Shown: positions 9,141-16,784 of the stretch, in pieces
Layout: the number at the start of each line of letters is the position of its first letter
Position numbering within the stretch: position 1 is the stretch's first letter
Assembly: GCA_004211435.1 (NCBI GenBank)
Contig: SECS01000018.1
Location: forward strand, 1-58,749
From: Novosphingobium sp.
GTDB taxonomy: Bacteria; Pseudomonadota; Alphaproteobacteria; Sphingomonadales; Sphingomonadaceae
Reading direction: 5' to 3'
DNA: 58,749 nucleotides
The notes under the pieces: model-generated
Databases searched by the model: none
Seen by the model: only the letters and a program-made list of their open reading frames with translations
What the model was told of the DNA's origin: nothing
Program-made: the position numbers and the translations under genes

Positions 9141-10073
9141 ATGGCAGCGGTCGCCCTTCGCAACGAGGAACGCATCGGTCTGGGCGTGGCCGTGGTGCTG
9201 CACGTCGGGCTCGTGGCGGCGCTGCTGTGGCACCCGCGCGGCGCGCCTGCGGTCATGCCGCCCGACCGGATCGAGGTGACGCTCAGCGACCAGGTCGCGG
9301 AGACCTCGACCTCGCCAGAGCCGGCAGCACAGGCCGCGCCCGACATTGCGCCGACGATCGGTGAACCGGCACCGGCCGAGCCCGAGCCGGCTCCGCCCGA
9401 ACCGAAGCCCGAGCCGCCCAAGCCGCAACCCAAGGCGGTTCCGCCGCCGCCCGCACCACGACCGGCTCCGGCGCCGCGGCCGGTGCCCAAGCCGACCTCG
9501 CGGCCGCAGCCGCCCAAGCCCGTGGCCAAGCCGACCGTGCGGCCGCAGCCACGTCCGAGCGCGGCACCGGCACGTCCCGCAGCCCGCCCGAATGCCACTC
9601 CGGCGCGTCCGGCGGCACGCCCCAATGCGGCGCCGGCGCGCCCGAATCCGCGTCCTGCTGGCGCGACCCGCGTCGGCGACGATTTCCTTAAGGGCGTTCC
9701 CGGCGCGCAGAGTGCTGCGCGCTCGAACAGCCCACCGGCGCAGGTCGCCGGCCCGCAGGTCACGGCCTCGCTGCTTGGCGCGATCTCGCGCGCGCTGCGG
9801 CCGCACTGGCAGGGTAAGGTGCCCGAGGGCGCCGATTCCGAAAAGCTGATCACCGTGCTGCGCTGGAGCCTCAACCGGGACGGCTCGCTCGCCGGGCGGC
9901 CCGAGGTCGTGCGCCAGGAAGGCATTACCGACGCGAACCGTCCGCAGGCGGCGCGCCATGCCGAGCAGGCGATCCGTGCTGTTCAGCTCGCGGCGCCGTT
10001 CGACTTGCCCGACGAATATTACAACACCTGGAAGCGGGTCACGATCCGCTTCGACAAGAGGCTCTCGCAATGA
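9141..10073 (+). CDS. tolA: TolA-like protein, Pro/Ala-rich
   Basis: By position and architecture this is TolA, the periplasm-spanning link between TolQ-TolR and Pal/TolB. The 310-residue product has one N-terminal membrane helix (about residues 15-35), a long Pro/Ala/Lys/Arg-rich arm (about residues 65-190) with the repeat PARPAARPNA occurring twice in tandem, and a C-terminal TonB/TolA-like domain of about 100 residues. The arm is proline-rich and probably extended, unlike the alpha-helical arm of E. coli TolA. The ATG at 9141 is preferred to a TTG two codons before. It overlaps tolB by four bases. Confidence 0.88.
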   Translation: MAAVALRNEERIGLGVAVVLHVGLVAALLWHPRGAPAVMPPDRIEVTLSDQVAETSTSPEPAAQAAPDIAPTIGEPAPAEPEPAPPEPKPEPPKPQPKAVPPPPAPRPAPAPRPVPKPTSRPQPPKPVAKPTVRPQPRPSAAPARPAARPNATPARPAARPNAAPARPNPRPAGATRVGDDFLKGVPGAQSAARSNSPPAQVAGPQVTASLLGAISRALRPHWQGKVPEGADSEKLITVLRWSLNRDGSLAGRPEVVRQEGITDANRPQAARHAEQAIRAVQLAAPFDLPDEYYNTWKRVTIRFDKRLSQ

Positions 10074-11473
10074 CCATCCGTAATCTCCTTCTCGCCGCCA
10101 CCGCGCTCGCGCTGGCGAGCCCGGTCTGGGCTCAGTCGGCGCCGACGATCACGCCGCAGCCCGTCGTGCCGACAGCGCCGGCCCCGACCGTAGACGACGA
10201 TGGTGGATTGAGCGGTACCGTCTCGGACGAGGCCGCATGGCAGGACCTGGGCATCGCCATCACCGCCTTCGCCACCGACCAGGACCTGCCGACGCAGACC
10301 AACGCGGGCACGACCGCCTCGCTAGGCCGCGCACTGTCCGACGTGATTTCCGCCGATCTGCGCAACAACGGCCTGTTCAAGCCCTCGGGGCCGGCCGGCC
10401 TGCCGCAACCCGCCTATCCGCAGGTGCAGTCGCCCGACTATCCGGTCTGGTCGGCGCGCAGTGCGGAAATGCTGGTCCAGGGCTATGTCCGCCAGAACAC
10501 CGACGGCACCCTGACGATCGGTTGCTATCTCTACGACGTCCAGCTCAAGCAGCAGCTCGTGAAGGGCGGCTGGCAGGTCGGCCCGTCCGACTGGCGTCGC
10601 GCCGCGCACAAGTGCTCGGACATGGTCTATTCGCGCCTCTCGGGCGAGAGCCCGTTCTTCGATTCGAAGATCGCCTACATTGCCGAGACCGGACCGAAGA
10701 ACCGCCGCATGAAGCGGTTGGCGATCATGGATTCGGACGGTGCCAACCACCGCTACCTGACCAGCGGCCAGGCGACCGCGCTGACCCCGCGCTATTCGCC
10801 CGACTACAAGCAGATCCTCTATCTGTCGTACCTCAACGGCAATCCGCGCATCTACGTCTACGATCTGTCGACCAACCAGCAGCGCCTGATCACCGAGAAC
10901 CGCTATCCGACTTTCGCGCCGCGCTGGTCGCCCGACGGCAAGACCATCCTCTATTCGATGGCGATTGCCGGCAATACCGACATCTACAAGATCTCGGCGG
11001 CGGGCGGCGGCAGCGCGGTCAAGCTGACCGACAGTCCCGGCCTCGACGTCGGCGGTTCGTTCTCGCCCGACGGCTCCAAGATCGTGTTCGAAAGCGACCG
11101 TTCGGGCAGCCAGCAGGTCTACGTGATGAATGCCGACGGTTCGGACCAGAAGCGCATCAGCTTCTTCGGTGGTCGCGCCGCCACGCCCGAATGGAGCCCG
11201 CGCGGCGATCAGATCGCTTTCACCCACATCGCCGGCAACCTGCGCGTCGGAGTAATGAGCCCGGGCGGCGGATCCATGCGCCACCTGACCGATAGCTGGC
11301 AGGACGAGGCGCCGACCTGGGCGCCGAACGGACGCATCATCCAGTTTTTCCGCACGGAGAAGAACTCGGGCAAGGCCACGATCTGGCAGGTGGACCTGAC
11401 CGGACGCAACGAGCGCAAGCTTCCGACCCCGGCCGATGCGTCCGATCCCGCCTGGGGACCGATTCAGCCCTGA
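10070..11473 (+). CDS. tolB: Tol-Pal system beta-propeller protein TolB
   Basis: TolB is a periplasmic protein that binds Pal and TolA. The 467-residue product has a cleavable signal peptide (cut expected after LASPVWA, near residue 21), an N-terminal alpha/beta domain, and a six-bladed propeller built from repeats such as YSPDYKQILYLS, WSPDGKTILYS and FSPDGSKIVFESDR. The start is set by the ATGA overlap with tolA. pal follows after an intergenic dyad. Confidence 0.96.
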   Translation: MTIRNLLLAATALALASPVWAQSAPTITPQPVVPTAPAPTVDDDGGLSGTVSDEAAWQDLGIAITAFATDQDLPTQTNAGTTASLGRALSDVISADLRNNGLFKPSGPAGLPQPAYPQVQSPDYPVWSARSAEMLVQGYVRQNTDGTLTIGCYLYDVQLKQQLVKGGWQVGPSDWRRAAHKCSDMVYSRLSGESPFFDSKIAYIAETGPKNRRMKRLAIMDSDGANHRYLTSGQATALTPRYSPDYKQILYLSYLNGNPRIYVYDLSTNQQRLITENRYPTFAPRWSPDGKTILYSMAIAGNTDIYKISAAGGGSAVKLTDSPGLDVGGSFSPDGSKIVFESDRSGSQQVYVMNADGSDQKRISFFGGRAATPEWSPRGDQIAFTHIAGNLRVGVMSPGGGSMRHLTDSWQDEAPTWAPNGRIIQFFRTEKNSGKATIWQVDLTGRNERKLPTPADASDPAWGPIQP

Positions 11474-11507
11474 GGCGTTCATCGCCTCTTGGCACCAACC
11501 TGTCGTT

Positions 11508-11531
11508 CATGTGTTACACTCTACACACATG
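11508..11531. repeat. Inverted repeat upstream of pal
   Basis: CATGTGT at 11508-11514 and ACACATG at 11525-11531 are perfect inverted arms around a 10-base spacer, in the tolB-pal gap 40 bases before the pal ATG. It could be a regulator site or a hairpin in the tolB-pal transcript. A TTGGCA at 11489-11494 lies just upstream, so it may overlap an internal pal promoter. Confidence 0.45.
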
Positions 11532-11570
11532 AGCTTCTTGACTGTTTTCGCTGTGAAAAAGGAGAACGCG

Positions 11571-12086
11571 ATGTTCGGGCGATCGAAATTTGGCGCCGCC
11601 GCCTGCCTTGTGGCCGGCTCTCTCGCAATGTCGGCCTGCGCCAGCAAGGCGCCCAAGCAGCTGCCGCCCGAACCGAGCGGCGTCGCGACGCAGACCGATG
11701 ACGGCGCGAACCGCATCATTCCCGGCAGTCAGGCTGATTTCGTCCAACAGATGGCCGGCCAGGACACGATCTATTTCGACACCGACAAGTACAACATCGA
11801 CAGCGTCGATGCCTCCGCGCTGCAAACCCAGGCGCAGTGGCTGATCAAGTATCCGGCCAAGCGTGCAACCGTCGAGGGCCATGCCGACGAGCGTGGCACG
11901 CGCGACTACAACCTCGCGCTGGGCGAGCGTCGCGCCAATTCGGCGAAGAACTATCTCGTCAGCCTCGGCGTCGACGCTTCGCGCGTGACCACGGTCAGCT
12001 ACGGCAAGGAGCGCCCGATCGCGCTCGGTTCGGACGAGGAAAGCTGGGCCAAGAACCGCCGCGCGGTCACGGTCACCATCGACTGA
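11571..12086 (+). CDS. pal: Peptidoglycan-associated lipoprotein
   Basis: Pal anchors the outer membrane to peptidoglycan and binds TolB. The 171-residue product has a lipoprotein signal with the modified Cys at residue 23 (MSAC; Met at the -3 position is slightly unusual), a short polar linker, and an OmpA-C domain with IYFDTDKYNID, EGHADERGTRDYNLALGERRA and SYGKERP, the peptidoglycan-binding residues. AAGGAGA at about 11559-11565 supports the ATG at 11571. It ends the tol-pal operon and is followed by a hairpin terminator. Confidence 0.96.
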   Translation: MFGRSKFGAAACLVAGSLAMSACASKAPKQLPPEPSGVATQTDDGANRIIPGSQADFVQQMAGQDTIYFDTDKYNIDSVDASALQTQAQWLIKYPAKRATVEGHADERGTRDYNLALGERRANSAKNYLVSLGVDASRVTTVSYGKERPIALGSDEESWAKNRRAVTVTID

Positions 12087-12115
12087 CTATTTTCGGGCGG
12101 TTCCCGATTTTCGAG

Positions 12116-12143
12116 AGCCCTCCTCCTCGCGGGGAGGGCTTTC
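12116..12143 (+). terminator. Hairpin terminator after pal
   Basis: AGCCCTCC at 12116-12123 pairs with GGAGGGCT at 12133-12140 around a 9-base loop and is followed by TTCT. It lies 30 bases after the pal stop, the expected place for the end of the tol-pal transcript. Confidence 0.65.
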
Positions 12144-12149
12144 TGACGT

Positions 12150-12335
12150 TCAGCGCAGGAAGGTCGGCAAGGTCGAGAGCGCGGGCAGCGCCGATACCGA
12201 GACCTGGAACGGGCTTTCGACCGCGGTCGAATCCTCAAGCAGCATGGGCTCGCGAACCGCGCTCGTGCCGAGCAGAACGTAGGCCGCCATCATGAAGATG
12301 GAGAACGCTGCCGACAGGGTCAGTTGCTTGCTCAT
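12150..12335 (-). CDS. Small single-pass membrane protein
   Basis: This 61-residue product starts MSKQLTLSAAFSIFMMAAYVLLG, a single N-terminal membrane helix (about residues 7-25) with a short cytoplasmic end, followed by a 35-residue acidic and Ser/Pro/Leu-rich tail. GAGG lies a few bases before the ATG at 12335, and a good promoter sits just upstream, which together make a real gene likely. I recognise no family. It converges on pal and is divergent from the J-domain gene. Confidence 0.65.
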   Translation of the reverse strand: MSKQLTLSAAFSIFMMAAYVLLGTSAVREPMLLEDSTAVESPFQVSVSALPALSTLPTFLR

Positions 12336-12355
12336 GACGTACCTCAATTGCTCAG

Positions 12356-12390
12356 CCTACCATAGTAAGGTAGGTTACTAGATATTGCAA
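12356..12390 (-). promoter_or_regulatory. Promoter with overlapping inverted repeat
   Basis: Read on the minus strand, TTGCAA (12390-12385) and TACTAT (12367-12362) are separated by exactly 17 bases, a strong -35/-10 pair, with a start of transcription about 20 bases before the small membrane-protein ATG. The -10 box is flanked by a perfect inverted repeat, CCTACC at 12356-12361 and GGTAGG at 12369-12374. A repressor bound there would block the promoter. Confidence 0.6.
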
Positions 12391-12478
12391 TGCAGCACGT
12401 AGCCTCGGGAGCGTTAATCTTTCCTGAAGCAGGCTCAAGCCTTGCGCTGCCCTGGGCAGGGCGCCTATCTCCCTCGCG

Positions 12479-13012
12479 ATGAATCGCGCGCGCCGATCCA
12501 ATGACTGGGGCTTTCCCCGCTGGCGAGGCTATGAGGCCGGGCGCGAGGCTGCACAGATCCGCCTTTGCGATCGTGCCGGCTGCACCGATACCGGCGATTG
12601 TCCGGCGCCGAAATCACCCAACAGCCCCGATCGCTGGTATTTCTGCCAGAAGCACGCAGCCGAATACAATTCGGGCTGGGACTATTTCGCGGGCCTGACC
12701 GCCGAAGAGGCCGCGGCGCGCGAGAGCGACGAGAAGCGCGACAATTCGGGCTATCGCGAATCGGCGCACAACGCCTGGGCCGGTCCCGGTGACGGCAGCC
12801 GGAGCCGCGACGAACTGCGCGCGCTCGAAGTGCTGGGGCTCGACCCCGACGCCGAATTCGACGCCGTGCGGAAAGCCTGGCGCAGCAAGGCCAAGGAAGT
12901 GCACCCCGACGTGCGCCCCAACGATGCCGAGGCTGCCAAGGCCTTCCAGGCGCTCCAGTTGGCCTACGAAGTCCTCCGCGCCGCCGAGGAGCGGCGCGAG
13001 TGGAAGGGCTGA
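12479..13012 (+). CDS. J-domain protein with N-terminal Cys/His motif
   Basis: The 177-residue product has a C-terminal J domain (about residues 112-175) with the HPD motif at 142-144, so it should stimulate the ATPase of a DnaK-type chaperone. There is no Gly/Phe region and no DnaJ-type zinc centre. Instead the N-terminal half has Cys30, Cys35, Cys41, Cys56 and His59 spaced like a small zinc site, with a conserved-looking RWYFCQKHA. This layout matches stand-alone J proteins I know from alphaproteobacteria. Its client is unknown. It converges on the MFS gene. Confidence 0.8.
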   Translation: MNRARRSNDWGFPRWRGYEAGREAAQIRLCDRAGCTDTGDCPAPKSPNSPDRWYFCQKHAAEYNSGWDYFAGLTAEEAAARESDEKRDNSGYRESAHNAWAGPGDGSRSRDELRALEVLGLDPDAEFDAVRKAWRSKAKEVHPDVRPNDAEAAKAFQALQLAYEVLRAAEERREWKG

Positions 13013-13019
13013 GCTAGCC

Positions 13020-14273
13020 TCAGGCCGCTCCACCCGGCGCCACGGCCACCGGTACCGTCTCTTCAATCGCTTGCGCCTGCTCGCTGGGGCCGCGGCCCTT
13101 GCCGAGCAGCAGGAGCAGCGTTGCGCCGACGAGCACGCCGACCCCGGCGATGACCAGATAGAGCTCGTAGCCGCCGGTCTTCTCCATCGTCAGCCCCAGC
13201 AGCAGCGCGCCCGAGGCGGTCGAGAAAGAGGTGCAGAAGGTCAGCAAGCCCATGACCGAACTGTAGACGTTCACCCCGAAATGGCGGGCAACGAGGAAGC
13301 CGACGATGTCGCCCTCGGCACCGAACGAAAAGCCGATGCAGAAGACGGCGAAGGTCAGCACCGCAGGGGCGTCCCAGGTCGAGGCGATCAGGAACAGACC
13401 GACGCTGGGCAGGCCCAGGGTCACGAAAGAGACCAGGTCGGCGCGGAAGCGGTCGAGCGATACGCCGGCCACGAAGCGTCCGGCCAACATGCCGATCGAC
13501 ATCGTTGCCAGCATCACGCCGGCGCCTTCGCCACTGATGCCATTGGCCAGCATCAGCAGCTTCAACTGCACGAGCATGATCGTCGCGGGCAGGTTGCACA
13601 GCAGCATGGCGCCGACCAGGCACCAGAAGGCGGGCTTGCGGAAGATGATCGGATAGTCGTCGCGCGCGCGGCGCTTCTTGGGGGTGGGGGTCTCTGCCTG
13701 TGCTTTCGCCGTCCGCTTTTCGGGCGGGATCAGCAGGAAAACCACGACCCCGGCGATCGCGGCGAAGACGGCCAGCGCCTGATAACTCGCCTGCCAGCCG
13801 TGCGCCTCGACATAATGGTTGAGCACCGGCCCCATGATCACGCCCGAAACCGCCGGGCCCGATGCGGCGATGGCTAGCGCGAGTCCGCGCGCCTTCACGA
13901 CGTGCTGGACGACCAGGCGGGTATAGACCGTCGAGGTCGTGGTGACGCAGAGCAGGCTCTGAACGAAGAAGATCACGATGTAGGTCGAGAGCGCGCCGTC
14001 CATCAGGCTGTAGGCCAGATAAGCGAGCGGCAAGGTCGTCATGCCGATCAGCGCGGTGAAGCGCACGCCGAGCACGTCGGCGAGGCGGCCAATGATCGGG
14101 AAGGCGAAGGAGGTGAACAGCGCAATCGAGCCGACCTTGGCGAAATCGGCGGGCGACCAGTGATTGCCGGAGATCAGCGAGGGGGCGAGCGCGGTGGTGA
14201 CCGGACCGGCCATCGACATGCCGGTCGCGAGGCCGAGCGTCGCCGCGAGCAGGGGGCGCCAGGCGGCGCGCAA
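13020..14273 (-). CDS. MFS transporter
   Basis: The 417-residue product is a twelve-helix major facilitator. The loop between helices 2 and 3 carries GRLADVLGVR, the MFS motif A, and the central loop is basic (KKRRARDD). The fold resembles the oxalate/formate antiporter and monocarboxylate branches, but the substrate cannot be told. The start is uncertain: TTG at 14273 has no ribosome site, whereas the in-frame codons just upstream read ISYLGE and begin with ATC at 14291, preceded by GGGAGA. That region looks like real protein, so the true start may be a rare ATC. Confidence 0.85.
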   Translation of the reverse strand: MRAAWRPLLAATLGLATGMSMAGPVTTALAPSLISGNHWSPADFAKVGSIALFTSFAFPIIGRLADVLGVRFTALIGMTTLPLAYLAYSLMDGALSTYIVIFFVQSLLCVTTTSTVYTRLVVQHVVKARGLALAIAASGPAVSGVIMGPVLNHYVEAHGWQASYQALAVFAAIAGVVVFLLIPPEKRTAKAQAETPTPKKRRARDDYPIIFRKPAFWCLVGAMLLCNLPATIMLVQLKLLMLANGISGEGAGVMLATMSIGMLAGRFVAGVSLDRFRADLVSFVTLGLPSVGLFLIASTWDAPAVLTFAVFCIGFSFGAEGDIVGFLVARHFGVNVYSSVMGLLTFCTSFSTASGALLLGLTMEKTGGYELYLVIAGVGVLVGATLLLLLGKGRGPSEQAQAIEETVPVAVAPGGAA

Positions 14274-14425
14274 TTCGCCCAGGTAGCTGATGTCTCTCTC
14301 CCGCTTTTGAACTCTTGTTCAGCGGTTCCTACGCGCGGCTTGCGCGCAGGGTCAAGCGTTCCGCCTGCGAGAAACGATAGGTCGTCATTTTTGTATGGAG
14401 CATGCGCATCATGGCGCGGCGCGTT

Positions 14426-14448
14426 TCCCTCTCCCGCCGGGAGAGGGA
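14426..14448. terminator. Perfect 10-bp hairpin after infC
   Basis: TCCCTCTCCC at 14426-14435 and GGGAGAGGGA at 14439-14448 form a perfect stem with a three-base loop, 8 bases beyond the infC stop in the direction of transcription. There is no T-tract on the minus strand. Such CTCTCCC/GGGAGAG hairpins are frequent between genes in sphingomonad-type genomes, so this may be a dispersed REP-like element serving as an mRNA end. Confidence 0.5.
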
Positions 14449-14455
14449 GGCAGGC

Positions 14456-15004
14456 TCACTTGGGCGAAAGCACCATGAGCATCTGGCGGCCTTCCATGCG
14501 CGGATAGGCTTCGACCTTGGCGATTTCGGCAACGTCTTCCTGCACGCGTTTGAGCAGGTTCATGCCGTGCTGCTGGTGCGAGAATTCGCGGCCACGGAAG
14601 CGCAGCGTCACCTTGACCTTGTCGCCATCCTCGATGAAGCGCTGCACGTTGCGCATCTTCACGTCGTAGTCGTGGTCATCGATGTTGGGACGCATCTTGA
14701 TCTCTTTGATCTCTTGCGTCTTCTGCGTCTTGCGCGCGAGATTCGCCTTCTTCTGCGCCTCGTAGCGGAACTTGCCTACGTCGAGGAACTTGCAGACCGG
14801 CGGATCGGCGTTGGGCGAAACCTCGACCAGGTCCAGGCCGACTCCGGCCGCCTGCTCAATGGCCTCGCGCGTGTACATGACGCCCAGATTCTCACCGTCC
14901 TGGTCGATGACGCGAACTTTGTCGCTTTGAATCATATTGTTGTAGCGCGGCCCGCTCTTGACGGGCGGGGTCATCATGCGCCGGGGTGGGGGTGCTATAG
15001 TCAA
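14456..15004 (-). CDS. infC: Translation initiation factor IF-3, TTG start
   Basis: IF-3 keeps ribosomal subunits apart and checks the start codon during initiation. The 182-residue product has the N-terminal domain beginning at [22 protein letters not shown] and the C-terminal domain with [17 protein letters not shown] and the RFRGRE motif. The TTG at 15004 is chosen because AGGAG ends three bases before it and no better start exists. A non-ATG start is typical of infC, where IF-3 represses its own mRNA; whether TTG serves that role here is inference. Confidence 0.93.
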   Translation of the reverse strand: MTIAPPPRRMMTPPVKSGPRYNNMIQSDKVRVIDQDGENLGVMYTREAIEQAAGVGLDLVEVSPNADPPVCKFLDVGKFRYEAQKKANLARKTQKTQEIKEIKMRPNIDDHDYDVKMRNVQRFIEDGDKVKVTLRFRGREFSHQQHGMNLLKRVQEDVAEIAKVEAYPRMEGRQMLMVLSPK

Positions 15005-15092
15005 TTCTCCTGAAACGTCTTCGCGGCTCCTTAGATCGAATCGCGCAAGCAAGGAAAGTGGGAATTATCGGCCGTTATGCAAGCCGTGCCGA

Positions 15093-15785
15093 TCAGGCGG
15101 CGGCGCGCCACAGCGGATATTGCAGGAGCCGGCCCCGCGCGGGCAGCACCGCGTCGATCGCGCGGGCCGGCTGCATCGCCGCCAGGATCGCCGGATCGGC
15201 CGCATCCATGCCGCCGGTCAGCGCGCCGAAAGCGGGCAGGATCAGCCGCTGCTCGCTCATCACGGCGCAGGGTCGGGCAATGCGCCGGCCGCGCGCCGAG
15301 AGCATCAGGCGCGGGTGGAAATGGCCCGAAAGCTCGGGTCGGGTCTCGCTGGCCTCGGCCTTGTGGCGCAGGATCAGCCCGCCCGACGCGACCTCGTCGG
15401 CCAGCGCGCCGCCGGCGATCTCTTCCGCGCCACTTTGACCTATTGGGGCATCATGGTTGCCCGTGATCCAGACCCAGTCGAGCGCGCGGGTCAGCGCCGC
15501 GAGCATGCCCGCAGCATGCGGCTCGAGCCGCAGGCTGCCTTTGCCGTCGTGGAAATTGTCGCCGAGCGCATAGACCCGCCGGGCGCCGGTCTCGCGCACG
15601 GCCAGGGCCAGTCGTTCGAGCGTCTCGCGGCTGTCGTAGGGCGGGAGCAACTGGCCGTGGCTGGCGAAGAAGCTCGCCTTCTCGAGATGGAGGTCGGCGA
15701 CGAGCAGGGCCTGTTCGCGCGGCCAGAACAAGGCGCGGCCATCGACCAGCCGCATCTCCTCACCAGCGAACGAAAAGGGAACCAT
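15093..15785 (-). CDS. pdeM: Ligase-associated metallophosphoesterase PdeM
   Basis: The 230-residue product is a calcineurin-like phosphoesterase with the metal-binding set in order: DLHLEKASFFASHG (about residues 31-44), ALGDNFHD, ITGNHDAP and SGHFHPR. The DLHLEKA form and the LPPYDSRETL region match the ligase-associated DNA damage response endonuclease PdeM. In other bacteria it is encoded beside an ATP-dependent ligase and an Lhr helicase, neither of which is in this window. It is divergent from hemF, 44 bases apart. Confidence 0.85.
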   Translation of the reverse strand: MVPFSFAGEEMRLVDGRALFWPREQALLVADLHLEKASFFASHGQLLPPYDSRETLERLALAVRETGARRVYALGDNFHDGKGSLRLEPHAAGMLAALTRALDWVWITGNHDAPIGQSGAEEIAGGALADEVASGGLILRHKAEASETRPELSGHFHPRLMLSARGRRIARPCAVMSEQRLILPAFGALTGGMDAADPAILAAMQPARAIDAVLPARGRLLQYPLWRAAA

Positions 15786-15829
15786 GCACCGGCCTTGCCG
15801 CAGCGGCCGGGTTTTGGCAAGCGGTCCCG

Positions 15830-16696
15830 ATGACCGACTGGACTCCCTACACCGCCCGCGCCCGCGACTGGTTCGCGCAGCTGCGCGATTCGATCTGCGC
15901 CGAGTTCGAGGCGATCGAGCGCGAGGCCGGCAGCGATGCGGCTTTCGACTACACGCCGTGGCAGCGTTCGGCGGTCGAGGGCGGTGAAGCCGGCGAGACC
16001 GGCGGCGGCACGCGCGGGCTGATGAAGGGCAAGGTCTTCGAGAAGGTCGGGGTCAACATCTCCTCGGTCGTTGGCGACCTGGCGACCGACTTTGCCGGCA
16101 CGATCAACGGCGCCTCGGCGGACAAGCCGGCCTTCTCGGCCACGGGCATCAGCCTCGTCGCGCATATGGCCAATCCGCACGTGCCCGCGGTGCACATGAA
16201 CACGCGCTTCCTGACGACGACCAAGGCCTGGTTTGGCGGCGGCGCGGATCTCAATCCGCCGCTTCCCTACGACGAGGACACCGCCGAGTTCCACGCCGAA
16301 TTCCAGGCCGCCTGCGACGCGCATGGGCCGGGCTACTACAATCGCTACAAGGCCTGGGCCGACGAATACTTCTACATCCCGCACCGCAAGGTCCACCGCG
16401 GCGTCGGCGGCATCTTCTACGACCATCTCGAATGCGCCGACGAGGCCGCCTGGGAAGCGAACTTCGCTTTCACCCAGGCGGTGGGCAAGGCGTTCCTGGC
16501 GGTGTTCCCGCGGCTCGTGCGGCGGCGCATGGGGATGGAGTTCACCCCGGCGGACAAGCTCCAGCAGCTCGAATGGCGCGGACGCTATGCCGAGTTCAAC
16601 CTCGTCTACGACCGCGGCACGCTGTTCGGGCTCAAGACCGGCGGCAACATCGACGCGATCCTGATGAGCCTGCCGCCCGAAGCCGTCTGGAGCTGA
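15830..16696 (+). CDS. hemF: Oxygen-dependent coproporphyrinogen-III oxidase
   Basis: HemF converts coproporphyrinogen III to protoporphyrinogen IX by two oxidative decarboxylations, a step of haem synthesis. The 288-residue product has the family core: VHMNTRFL, WFGGGADLNPPLPYDED, HRGVGGIFYDHLE and the C-terminal EWRGRYAEFNLVYDRGT and LKTGGN segments. Length is normal. Haem made this way serves the cytochrome oxidase encoded further along, a functional but not an operon link. Confidence 0.96.
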   Translation: MTDWTPYTARARDWFAQLRDSICAEFEAIEREAGSDAAFDYTPWQRSAVEGGEAGETGGGTRGLMKGKVFEKVGVNISSVVGDLATDFAGTINGASADKPAFSATGISLVAHMANPHVPAVHMNTRFLTTTKAWFGGGADLNPPLPYDEDTAEFHAEFQAACDAHGPGYYNRYKAWADEYFYIPHRKVHRGVGGIFYDHLECADEAAWEANFAFTQAVGKAFLAVFPRLVRRRMGMEFTPADKLQQLEWRGRYAEFNLVYDRGTLFGLKTGGNIDAILMSLPPEAVWS

Positions 16697-16733
16697 TTTT
16701 CCGCGAAAAAGTCCAATTCCCGAGGATGATGGT

Positions 16734-16760
16734 TAAGGGAGAATTAGCCATTATCCCTTA
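16734..16760. repeat. Inverted repeat upstream of the GH18-deacetylase-GT2 gene
   Basis: TAAGGGA at 16734-16740 and TCCCTTA at 16754-16760 are perfect arms, and AAT/ATT inside them extend the symmetry around TAGCC. The 27-bp element is the only AT-rich part of the gap between hemF and the next start at 16785, so it could be a regulator operator or a leader hairpin. Confidence 0.5.
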
Positions 16761-16784
16761 GCGCGCTGCTGACATAAACCAGCA

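Noticed and set aside
9560..9660. Tandem Pro/Ala/Arg repeat in the tolA coding region as a possible mobile or CRISPR-like repeat
   Set aside because: The repeat is part of the protein arm, in frame, with no spacers or constant repeat length.
14426..14448. Inverted repeat after infC as an insertion-sequence end
   Set aside because: No transposase, no target duplication; GC-rich CTCTCCC/GGGAGAG hairpins of this kind are common between genes.
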